6,694 nucleotides of DNA from a bacterium (GTDB lineage: Bacteria > Pseudomonadota > Gammaproteobacteria > Burkholderiales > Burkholderiaceae_C): positions 1 through 6,694 of the forward strand of contig JAVBYK010000285.1 in assembly GCA_030824095.1 (NCBI GenBank), written 5' to 3'. Numbering within the stretch: position 1 is the stretch's first letter; each line of letters begins with the position of its first letter. Under the pieces are notes generated by a model. The model saw only the letters and a program-made list of their open reading frames with translations, did no database searches and was not told the DNA's origin. Of the stretch, positions 1 through 6,226 are shown piece after piece. The translations under genes and the position numbers were made by a program.

Positions 1-168
1 GAGGCCACCCAGCAAAACGCCGCCATGGTGGAAGAATCCGCCGCCGGCGCCGCCAGCCTGGCCCAGGAAACCCAGCACCTGCGCCGTGCCGTGGCGGTGT
101 TCACGGTGGACTCCAGCGGCAATGATTTTTGGCAAAATCGGCCACTAGCCCTTGTAAATGCTGCATAG
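1..168 (+). CDS. Methyl-accepting chemotaxis protein, C-terminal end (5' partial)
   Basis: Frame 1 is open from the left edge to a TAG stop at 166-168, giving 55 visible residues. The stretch EATQQNAAMVEESAAGAASL is typical of the second methylation helix at the C-terminal end of the cytoplasmic signalling domain of bacterial chemoreceptors. In that family, Glu/Gln pairs in this helix are methylated by CheR and demethylated by CheB, and the coiled-coil hairpin further upstream (outside the window) contacts CheA and CheW. The family helix continues through LRRAVAVFTV. After that comes a short tail that does not look like a receptor: from W44 onward it is encoded by the 61-bp repeat described at 131-191. 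There is no NWETF-type CheR-docking pentapeptide at the end. Ligand and membrane topology cannot be judged because the sensor part is missing. Family assignment is firm; the exact receptor is unknown. Confidence 0.88.
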   Translation, partial: EATQQNAAMVEESAAGAASLAQETQHLRRAVAVFTVDSSGNDFWQNRPLALVNAA

Positions 169-191
169 AAAGCTATTGAAATAATAGCAAT
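131..191 (+). repeat. 61-bp dispersed repeat, copy 1 (overlaps the chemoreceptor 3' end)
   Basis: This segment aligns without gaps to 5235-5295, with 51 of 61 positions identical by my hand count, in the same orientation. The best conserved parts are the block ATCGGCCACTAGCCCT and a 3' hairpin, GCTATT (172-177), loop GAAAT, AATAGC (183-188). The copy begins inside the chemoreceptor reading frame, encodes its last 12 residues and provides its TAG stop. I recall similar short elements with a GCTAT-type hairpin scattered between genes in Comamonadaceae, but cannot verify family membership here. No T-tract follows the hairpin, so a role as a Rho-independent terminator is weak; RNA stabilisation or a passive dispersed element are alternatives. 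Confidence 0.8.
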
Positions 192-420
192 GAGGAGCTT
201 TTTACTGGCGCGACTGCATTTGCGGTCTGTCGTCAAACCTGAAAGGGTGGCTCTTAAGACCTTGTGAGTAGAATGGTTTTGAGTTCGCTGCCTAACTGAG
301 GGGTGGTTCCGGATCTCGGCTTGGCTGGAGTGGCGCGGTATGCGCTAGCAGGCAAAGCTTCGATCCTCCTCAAACTGGTGGTGCTCGGCAAACTGTCACT
401 TGCTTGATATCCAGTTTTTC
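192..420. other. Leader region upstream of the large exported-protein gene; no gene seen
   Basis: This stretch lies between the end of the first 61-bp repeat and the start signals of the large gene. It is clearly less GC-rich than the chemoreceptor before it (28 of 60 bases are G or C in 241-300). I find no convincing coding sequence, tRNA or riboswitch. The only small frame, ATG at 190 to TGA at 265, has no ribosome binding site. A promoter for the large gene should lie here, but no pair of -35 and -10 boxes with good spacing is clear enough to call. Confidence 0.5.
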
Positions 421-424
421 AGGG
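421..424 (+). promoter_or_regulatory. Ribosome binding site deciding the start of the large gene
   Basis: AGGG ends 6 bases before the ATG at 431 and 9 bases before the one at 434, both in frame. An ATG at 425 is also in frame but directly abuts the AGGG, and the frame is open back to a TTG at 404 that has no such site. The site therefore favours 431 or 434, which also places the signal peptide at the very N terminus. Confidence 0.55.
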
Positions 425-430
425 ATGCAC

Positions 431-523
431 ATGATGAATATAAAAATTGCGCAATGGTATTCATTGCTCGCCAAAGCTGTTCTTGTTTTTTTTGCTTTTC
501 TCTTTGCCTCGTCGGCTTTCGCA
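431..523 (+). other. Sec signal peptide of the large protein
   Basis: The encoded 31 residues start MMNIKIAQWYSLLAKA, with one Lys near the N terminus and another at 15. A strongly hydrophobic Val/Leu/Phe/Ala core follows, and the segment ends in SSAFA before TVTVNY. Ala29 and Ala31 fit the -3/-1 rule for signal peptidase I. There is no lipobox cysteine, so this is not a lipoprotein. The core is encoded in part by a run of eight T at 486-493. Confidence 0.85.
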
Positions 524-3500
524 ACCGTTACGGTCAACTACACGTTCAATACGTGGGCAGAGTATCTGTATTGGGGTAACTCAAGTCCCGGCAAGCTTCT
601 GGTCTTGCAGCAGCCATCGCAGATTACAAATGGCGACGGGAACTATTACACAGCCACCTACAACAATGTGACTGGCGTGAATGACATCACGGGAAATGGC
701 AACGGATCATTCACCATCGCATCGAGCGGAGGCTACTTTTCCGTTTCGTTCTACCGTTGGACCCAGGCCTCCTCGGCACTGAGTTGCTCGACCACCCCGG
801 TGAATTACGGCACATCGACCGGATTCATACCAGACGGTGGTTCGTTCACGGTGAATATCACCTGCAATCCGATTCCGTCCACACCAATACTCCAGTCTGC
901 GGTCATCGATGCCGCTGGAACCAGTCTTACATTGACCTATGACCAGGGCGTTTCTGTAAATAGCTATATCAATTCAAATGCAGACTACCAAGTTACGGTC
1001 GGCGGTGTCTCGAATGCGGTGACCGCGAACAACATTGTCGGAAGCACCGTGGTGCTTACATTGACAACAGCCGCGACCAGTGGGCAGGTGGCCACGGTGA
1101 CGTACTCCGGTGGTGGGGGAGGGGTCGGAGTTTGCGATATTGCGGAAGACACCGGCACCTATTGCGCGGCCAATTTTTCCAATCAATCGATAACGAACAA
1201 TTCGACGGTGAGCGGAGTCACTCCTCCCGCTGCTCCGACAGGTCTGGTCGCAACTCCAGGCAATGGACAGGTCTCCATTGCTTTCACGGCGGGAGCTGAC
1301 AATGGTTCTGCAATTACGAACTACCAGTACTCGACCAACGGCGGCGGCGCATGGACGGCGTTTGCTCCAGCGGACACTACATCACCGGTTGTTGTGACTG
1401 GGCTAACCAATGGCACCAGCTACTCGATCACTCTGCGAGCCATCAACGCAGGCGGAAATGGGACTTCTTCCAGCGCTGTCGTCGCTACACCGCGGACGGT
1501 TCCAGGTGCTCCCAGCAGTCCAGTAGCGACCGCCGGCAATGCGCAGGCAACTGTCACGTTTACCGCTCCAGGTTCAAATGGCGGTTCAGCGATCACAACC
1601 TACACAGCGACTGCCAGTGGTGGAGGCGGTCAAACCGGTACCTGCGCAGGCCCCGCGGCTTGCACCATTACCGTAACTGGGCTGACCAACGGAACTGCTT
1701 ACACCTTTACGGTAACCGCCACCAACGCTGCTGGCACCGGCAGTGCCTCCAGTGCATCAAGTTCGGTCACTCCCCAGGCCCCCCAGACCATTACCTTCAA
1801 CAACCCTGGCGCGCAGAACTTCGGCACCACACCCACGCTGAGTGCCACGGCCAGCTCCACACTGACGGTGAGCTTCAGCTCCGGCACCACCAGCGTGTGC
1901 ACCATTACCAGCGGTGGTGCATTGACCTTCCTTACCACCGGCACTTGCACCATCCATACCGATCAGGCAGGTAATGCCAGCTTCCTGGCGGCATCTCGGG
2001 TCTCGCAGACCTTCACCGTCAACGCCGTGGTTCCTGGCGCGCCCACTATTGGCACCGCCACGGCGGGCAACGCCCAGGCTACGGTCACCTTCACCGCTCC
2101 GGTTTCAAACGGCGGCGCTGCGATCACGACCTACACCGCAACTGCCAGTGGTGTTGGCGCGCAGACGGGCACCTGTGCGGGTCCCGCTGCCTGCGCAATC
2201 ACCGTTACGGGCCTGACCAACGGCACCGCCTACACCTTCACCGTGACGGCGACCAACGCTGCAGGCACCGGCAGCGCCTCTGCCGCCTCCAACAGCGTAA
2301 CGCCCCTGGCCCCCCAGACCATTACCTTCAACAACCCTGGCGCGCAGAACTTCGGCACCACACCCACGCTGAGTGCCACGGCCAGCTCCACTCTGACGGT
2401 GAGCTTCAGCTCCGGCACCACCAGCGTGTGCACCATCACCAGCGGTGGTGCATTGACCTTTGTGACGGCGGGCACCTGCACCATCAACGCCGACCAGGCT
2501 GGCAACGGAACCTATGCAGCCGCCACGACCGTCAGCCAATCCTTTGCCGTCAATGCCGTGGTGCCGGGCGCGCCCACCATAGGCACGGCCACCGGCGGTG
2601 ACACGCAAGCATCTGTCACGTTCACCGCCCCGGCCTTCAACGGCGGATCCGCTATCACCGGCTACACCGCCACATCCAACCCCGGCGGCCTCACCGGCAC
2701 CTGTGCATCCAGCCCGTGTACCGTGACTGGGCTGAACAATGGCACGGCCTACACCTTCACCGTGACCGCCACCAACAGCGCCGGCACCGGATCGGCATCG
2801 GCAGCATCCAACTCCGTCACCCCAAAGGCGGCGCAGACCATCACCTTTGCCAACCCCGGAGCACAGAACTTCGGCACCACGCCCACGCTGAGTGCAACGG
2901 CCAGTTCCTCCCTGACGGTGAGCTTCACCTCCAGCACCACCAGCGTGTGTACCGTCACCAGCGGCGGAGCACTGACCTTTGTCACCACTGGCACCTGCAC
3001 CATCAACGCGAATCAAGCGGGCGATGGCACTTACCTGGCGGCACCACAGGTGTCGCAGTCCTTCACTGTCAATGCCGTGGTGCCCGGTGCCCCCACCATC
3101 GGCACCGCCTCGACCGACAACGCCCAATCCAGCGTCAGTTTCACGGCGCCGGCCTTCAACGGCGGGGCCACGATTGACCAGTACACGGCAACCTGTACCT
3201 CCAGCAATGGCGGCGCCACCGGCACCAACACCGGTGCCAGTTCGCCCATCGTCGTCGCCGGCCTGACCAACGGCAAGAACTACACCTGTAGCGTCACGGC
3301 GCACAACAGCGTGGGTAACGGCGCAGCATCTGCCGCCTCCAACGCCATCACCCCCGCTCCCGGCCCCGCGGTAGTGAGCGTGGCGGCGCCTGCCAACGGC
3401 AGCTACCGCGCCGGGCAGAACCTGGACTTCACCATTACCTGGGACCAGGCCACCACGTTGACGGGCACACCCAGCATCGCGCTGGTCATTGGCGCCACCA

Positions 3501-5215
3501 CGGTGCAAGCCAATTTCGTATCCTCGCCTACGTCCACCACCAGCCTGTTCCGCTATACCGTGCTGGCCGGCCAAACTGATTCCGATGGCATCGCCGTGGG
3601 GGCCTTGAGCCTCAATGGCGGCACCATCCGCAATGCCGCTAATACCGACGCCACGCTGACCCTCAACAGCGTGGGCTCCACCACCAGTGTGCTGGTCGAT
3701 ACCACCGCACCCACGCTGCCTGCGGCCAACATCGTCGTCAACAACCAGGCCGACCCGCACAAGCTGGTGCTGACCTTCAGCGAAGCCCTCGCCAGTGGCA
3801 GCCTGGGCAGTGCGGCAGGCTGGACGGTGACGGCCAACGGTGGCACACCGTCCTACACCATTGCCAGCGTCGCTCTGAGTGGTGGTAACCAGGTCACCCT
3901 GACCCTGAGCGCCGTGGACCTGAGCAACGCGAGCTCCACCATCGCCAACGTGGCCGCCAACGCCCACCTCAAGGTCACGCCACCAGCCACCCTCACCGAT
4001 GTGGCAGGCAATACCTACGCCGCCGGCCAGGTCACCGAGTCTGGCGCCACCCTCGTGCTGGATGCCACCGCACCTACGCTGAGCGCAGTGGCCACCAGTG
4101 GCCCCACCACCAGCGGCGGCGTGCTGGCCGCCACGGCCAGCGAGAAGGCTCTGGGCTACTGGATCGCCGTGGCGACAGGCTCCACCGCTCCCACACCAGC
4201 CCAGACCCAGGCGGGAGTGAACTACGGCGCAGTCACCGTCATCGCCCACGGGAGTGGCGCATTGCCCAATGCAACGCCGGGCAGCCTCACACTCACCGGA
4301 CTGAGCGCCAGCACCACCTACGACATCTATGTGGTGGCCCAGGACGCGGCCGGCAACTTGTCGGCTGCGGCCTCCACCGCCACGCTGACCACCGCTGCGG
4401 TGCCCAACCCGTTCACCCAACTGCCCACACCGCCGTCCATCCCCGGTGTCAGCGGCTTGCCTGGCGTGGTCAACATGGCCAGCGGCTCGGCCCCGGCCAT
4501 CAGCAACTGCCTTATGGACATCCTGCGACAGACCCTGGGGTCCGATGCGGTGTACCTGGGCCAGACTGCCAGCGGGGAAGTGCGGGTGGGCTGGAACGGT
4601 CAGATCATCTCGTTCTATCCACTGGCGGCCAACACCACCGATGCGCGCAGCACCGGCTTGCACAACCAGAGCATCAATCCGCTGGATGTGGTGACCAGTT
4701 GCGGCACCCTGAATGTGACGCCCGCGCTCTTCAACCCCACCGCGCTGGGTGCCTTCCTGGCTGGCATGGGGGCCACGGCGCAGATCAACCCGCAGGGCGT
4801 GATCACGGTCCTGTACAACGGCAGCTACTACGTGGTTCGCCCGGACTATGTGGTCACCACGGGCACACCGGGCGGCCCCAGCCTGGGCTTTGGACCCGAT
4901 GGGTTGCTACGTTTTACCGACGCCAACGGCAACACCCAAAAACTGCACCCGGCGGTGCTGGACCCGGCTGCGCTGCAAACCCAGGTCAGCCTGATGGGTG
5001 GCTCCATGGTGGTGCAGCTGGATGGCACGGTGCTGGTGGTCTTTGGCAATGGGCAGCGGTATGTGCTGACGCCAGACCTGATCCTGGCGCCCATTCCGCC
5101 GCAGTTCTCTGCCCTGAACAGCTGGCCGGATGGACTGGCCCATTACAGCTACCGCATCATGACAGCGCCGTTCACGCTCTACAGCCAGGGGGTGAGTGTC
5201 AGCGTCAAACCGTGA
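431..5215 (+). CDS. Giant exported multidomain protein with FN3 and Ig-like repeats and a three-fold C-terminal repeat domain
   Basis: With the ATG at 431 this is 1594 residues. Residues 1-31 form a Sec signal peptide: Lys5, a hydrophobic core around 16-26, and a cleavage motif AFA before Thr32. Residues 32-150 are an unrecognised domain with Cys119 and Cys145. Residues 151-262 resemble a SwmB-type beta domain (TLTYDQGVSV). FN3 domain 1 is about 266-356. Then come FN3/Ig-like pairs at 358-534, 535-711 and 712-884, each Ig-like half starting near QTITF and carrying two cysteines 16 apart. FN3 domain 5 is 885-977. Three more beta-sandwich domains follow (about 978-1096, 1097-1216, 1217-1323; two of the junctions read TAPT), then a Pro-rich linker (1324-1342) and a C-terminal domain of three 76-residue units. 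I see no catalytic motif, RTX repeats, LPXTG, PEP-CTERM or autotransporter barrel, so the export route beyond the inner membrane is unknown. A structural or adhesive extracellular role is inferred from architecture only. The 5' third is AT-richer than the rest. Confidence 0.88.
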   Translation: MMNIKIAQWYSLLAKAVLVFFAFLFASSAFATVTVNYTFNTWAEYLYWGNSSPGKLLVLQQPSQITNGDGNYYTATYNNVTGVNDITGNGNGSFTIASSGGYFSVSFYRWTQASSALSCSTTPVNYGTSTGFIPDGGSFTVNITCNPIPSTPILQSAVIDAAGTSLTLTYDQGVSVNSYINSNADYQVTVGGVSNAVTANNIVGSTVVLTLTTAATSGQVATVTYSGGGGGVGVCDIAEDTGTYCAANFSNQSITNNSTVSGVTPPAAPTGLVATPGNGQVSIAFTAGADNGSAITNYQYSTNGGGAWTAFAPADTTSPVVVTGLTNGTSYSITLRAINAGGNGTSSSAVVATPRTVPGAPSSPVATAGNAQATVTFTAPGSNGGSAITTYTATASGGGGQTGTCAGPAACTITVTGLTNGTAYTFTVTATNAAGTGSASSASSSVTPQAPQTITFNNPGAQNFGTTPTLSATASSTLTVSFSSGTTSVCTITSGGALTFLTTGTCTIHTDQAGNASFLAASRVSQTFTVNAVVPGAPTIGTATAGNAQATVTFTAPVSNGGAAITTYTATASGVGAQTGTCAGPAACAITVTGLTNGTAYTFTVTATNAAGTGSASAASNSVTPLAPQTITFNNPGAQNFGTTPTLSATASSTLTVSFSSGTTSVCTITSGGALTFVTAGTCTINADQAGNGTYAAATTVSQSFAVNAVVPGAPTIGTATGGDTQASVTFTAPAFNGGSAITGYTATSNPGGLTGTCASSPCTVTGLNNGTAYTFTVTATNSAGTGSASAASNSVTPKAAQTITFANPGAQNFGTTPTLSATASSSLTVSFTSSTTSVCTVTSGGALTFVTTGTCTINANQAGDGTYLAAPQVSQSFTVNAVVPGAPTIGTASTDNAQSSVSFTAPAFNGGATIDQYTATCTSSNGGATGTNTGASSPIVVAGLTNGKNYTCSVTAHNSVGNGAASAASNAITPAPGPAVVSVAAPANGSYRAGQNLDFTITWDQATTLTGTPSIALVIGATTVQANFVSSPTSTTSLFRYTVLAGQTDSDGIAVGALSLNGGTIRNAANTDATLTLNSVGSTTSVLVDTTAPTLPAANIVVNNQADPHKLVLTFSEALASGSLGSAAGWTVTANGGTPSYTIASVALSGGNQVTLTLSAVDLSNASSTIANVAANAHLKVTPPATLTDVAGNTYAAGQVTESGATLVLDATAPTLSAVATSGPTTSGGVLAATASEKALGYWIAVATGSTAPTPAQTQAGVNYGAVTVIAHGSGALPNATPGSLTLTGLSASTTYDIYVVAQDAAGNLSAAASTATLTTAAVPNPFTQLPTPPSIPGVSGLPGVVNMASGSAPAISNCLMDILRQTLGSDAVYLGQTASGEVRVGWNGQIISFYPLAANTTDARSTGLHNQSINPLDVVTSCGTLNVTPALFNPTALGAFLAGMGATAQINPQGVITVLYNGSYYVVRPDYVVTTGTPGGPSLGFGPDGLLRFTDANGNTQKLHPAVLDPAALQTQVSLMGGSMVVQLDGTVLVVFGNGQRYVLTPDLILAPIPPQFSALNSWPDGLAHYSYRIMTAPFTLYSQGVSVSVKP
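1502..3082 (+). repeat. Three tandem FN3 plus Ig-like super-repeats inside the large gene
   Basis: The coding sequence here consists of three consecutive units starting at a PGAP motif: 1502-2032 (177 codons), 2033-2563 (177 codons) and 2564-3082 (173 codons). A fourth half unit (FN3 only) follows at 3083-3361. Each unit has an FN3 half with the signature LTNGTAYTFTVTATN or close variants, and an Ig-like half running from QTITF through FGTTPTLSATAS and a CT(I/V)TSGGALTF segment to SQ(S/T)F(T/A)VNAVV. The third unit is four codons shorter because of a shorter cysteine-bearing loop (GTCASSPCTV instead of GTCAGPAACTITV). DNA identity is very uneven: 1777-1929 and 2308-2460 are almost identical (two differences seen in 153 bases), while the FN3 halves of the same two units differ at many third codon positions. 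Confidence 0.9.
4493..5176 (+). repeat. Three 76-codon repeats forming the C-terminal domain
   Basis: Three units of exactly 228 bases (4493-4720, 4721-4948, 4949-5176; residues 1355-1430, 1431-1506, 1507-1582) each begin with Pro-Ala. Each then has a helix-like stretch (DILRQTLG, TALGAFLAGMG, AALQTQVSLMGG) and a beta-hairpin motif G-x(6 or 7)-N-G-x(6)-P, with the Asn at 1389, 1463 and 1540. Units 2 and 3 also share a second hairpin with PDGL near offset 58-59; in unit 2 it repeats the G-x(7)-N-G-x(6)-P pattern with Asn1499. The first unit has lost most of this second half. DNA identity between units is low, so the duplication is old and conserved at protein level. I cannot name the domain family. 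Confidence 0.75.
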
Positions 5216-5234
5216 TTCTGGCGGGGAGGTTAGT

Positions 5235-5295
5235 GGTCAAATCGGCCACTAGCCCTCGTCAATGCTGGTTAAGCAGCTATTGAAACAATAGCAAT
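5235..5295 (+). repeat. 61-bp dispersed repeat, copy 2 (between convergent genes)
   Basis: This is the gapless partner of 131-191, in the same orientation, and fills 61 of the 80 bases between the stop of the large gene (5215) and the stop of the facing membrane-protein gene (TAG on the minus strand at 5298-5296). The hairpin GCTATT (5276-5281), loop GAAAC, AATAGC (5287-5292) is fully conserved in the stem and changed only in the loop relative to copy 1. The element ends exactly where the minus-strand coding sequence ends. Its place between converging genes would suit a bidirectional transcription end, but the stem is short and neither side has a T-run. Confidence 0.8.
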
Positions 5296-5790
5296 CTAGA
5301 AACCGATCCAGCGCCGGATGGCGCGCACGCGCGCCGTCGTGGCGTGCCAGACGGCGGTGTCTTTCACCCGGGCTATCAGCGCGTCCTTCCACGGTTTCCA
5401 GCGGCCGTACAGACTGGCGAACCAGGCCAGACGCATCAGGGCGGGCTGGGTCAGCGCAAACAGGCGGGCCACGGCGGCGGTGCCCAGCATCTTGGCGGTC
5501 AGCACCACGGTGATACCCAGCACCGCATGGCCGCGGCTGATCCAGTACAACGCGAGCAGTTTGACCGGCAGCAGCATCAGCGCCGGCACAAAGAAGGCTA
5601 CCAGCGCGCCATAGGGCGGCAGAGCCGCGATGAAGCGCTCCATGCGCCCCCACAACGGCAGGCGCGCCAGGCGGGCCATCAGACGCTGCAGCGGCTCCCA
5701 GCCCCATTCCTCGAATATCAGGATCAGGGCCAGCAGCGGCCCGATGGTGAGGTTGAACAGGCCCGCGATCAGGCGTTTGATGTAGGACAC
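5296..5790 (-). CDS. Conserved small inner-membrane protein of unknown function
   Basis: The protein has 164 residues and starts at GTG (5790-5788). The frame is open upstream only to a stop at 5859-5857 and holds no other ATG, GTG or TTG start, so the GTG is the first usable one; no clear Shine-Dalgarno sequence precedes it. Hydrophobic segments lie at about residues 10-27 (LFNLTIGPLLALILIFEEW), 59-84 (rich in Leu, Ala, Phe, with LLPVKLLALYWI) and 86-112 (VLGITVVLTAKMLGTAAVA). An amphipathic stretch (ARLARLPLWGRMERFIAALP) lies between the first two. The C-terminal 45 residues are basic and Trp-rich. I recognise the general form from hypothetical membrane proteins of betaproteobacteria but know no function. 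It follows the fluoride-channel gene by 19 bp, so co-expression is likely; a link to fluoride handling is speculation. Confidence 0.8.
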   Translation of the reverse strand: MSYIKRLIAGLFNLTIGPLLALILIFEEWGWEPLQRLMARLARLPLWGRMERFIAALPPYGALVAFFVPALMLLPVKLLALYWISRGHAVLGITVVLTAKMLGTAAVARLFALTQPALMRLAWFASLYGRWKPWKDALIARVKDTAVWHATTARVRAIRRWIGF

Positions 5791-5809
5791 GGGTTTGTGG
5801 GCGAACCGT

Positions 5810-6190
5810 TTAGCGGACTGGCAGCCACTGGTGGGCGCTCCAGATGCCGGCCACCGTCAGCAACAGCGACCCCATGACGTGCAAGCCCGCCGTGCCCAGC
5901 GCCAACGCATAGCGCTGCTGCATCAGCAGGTTGACGACCTCGGCGCTGAAGCTGGAAAAGGTGGTCAGCCCACCCAGAAAGCCGGTGATCAGCGCCAAGC
6001 GCCAGACGGGATCAATTTGCGGCATGGCCTGGAACAGGGCCACGGCGATGCCAACGAGGTAGCCGCCAATCAGGTTGGCAGCCAGCGTGCCCCAGGGGAT
6101 GACGCCACCCGGGCTGAGCCACAGGCCCAGACCCCAGCGCGCCAGGGCACCCGCGCTGGCGCCCAGACAGATTGCAATGACAGGCCACAT
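5810..6190 (-). CDS. crcB: Fluoride ion channel CrcB/Fluc
   Basis: The protein has 126 residues, the usual length for single-domain CrcB, with four predicted membrane helices. Family signatures are in order: GASAGALARWGLG (residues 10-22, with the conserved Arg18), GTLAANLIGGYLVG (34-47, with pore-lining Asn39), and GFLGGLTTFSSFSAE (70-84, with Phe78 and Phe81 as the fluoride-contacting phenylalanines and the TTF turn at the central sodium site). A last helix carries GSLLLT (107-112). Known members form antiparallel (dual-topology) homodimers that export toxic fluoride passively across the inner membrane. A single gene is enough, and no second crcB copy lies beside it. The start ATG is 21 bp after the stop of the TRAP permease gene. 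The short gap leaves no room for a fluoride riboswitch directly upstream, so control by one would have to come from the start of the operon, outside the window. Confidence 0.95.
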   Translation of the reverse strand: MWPVIAICLGASAGALARWGLGLWLSPGGVIPWGTLAANLIGGYLVGIAVALFQAMPQIDPVWRLALITGFLGGLTTFSSFSAEVVNLLMQQRYALALGTAGLHVMGSLLLTVAGIWSAHQWLPVR

Positions 6191-6196
6191 GGGCCG

Positions 6197-6226
6197 TTAG
6201 TGTGCCATCTTTTAATTGGCCATCTT
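6197..6226 (-). repeat. 15-bp tandem duplication at the TRAP permease stop codon
   Basis: On the minus strand AAGATGGCCAATTAA (6226-6212) is followed directly by AAGATGGCACACTAA (6211-6197), with 12 of 15 bases equal. The first unit is the last four codons and the stop of the TRAP permease (K-M-A-N-stop). The second, in the same frame, would read K-M-A-H-stop. It therefore gives a back-up stop codon, and contains an ATG that opens a three-codon mini frame (6208-6197) just before the crcB start at 6190. Confidence 0.6.

Noticed and set aside
190..267. Small plus-strand frame of 25 codons starting at the end of the first 61-bp repeat
   Set aside because: No ribosome binding site precedes it, and its composition gives no sign of coding.
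404..430. TTG at 404 or ATG at 425 as start of the large protein
   Set aside because: Neither has a properly spaced ribosome binding site, and both would add polar residues before a signal peptide that fits a start at 431 or 434.
1502..3082. CRISPR-like or other non-coding repeat array
   Set aside because: The repeat period is 519-531 bases, always a multiple of three, and lies in one open frame with conserved protein motifs.
2105..4663. Long open frame of 852 codons on the minus strand, opposite the large gene
   Set aside because: It is a shadow of repetitive GC-rich coding sequence: its translation is Gly/Ala/Arg/His-rich and low in complexity, has no domain, and the plus-strand frame has clear FN3 and Ig-like repeats.
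4457..5215. Autotransporter barrel, RTX or cell-wall sorting domain at the C terminus
   Set aside because: There is no terminal aromatic beta-barrel signature, no GGxGxD nonapeptides, and no LPXTG or PEP-CTERM tail with a membrane segment and basic end.
131..5295. Composite transposon or insertion sequence bounded by the 61-bp repeats
   Set aside because: No transposase, no terminal inverted repeats and no target-site duplication are visible; the repeats look like small dispersed elements.
6191..6211. Fluoride riboswitch directly upstream of crcB
   Set aside because: The gap is only 21 bases, too short for the crcB-motif aptamer, and it is mostly explained by the 15-bp duplication.
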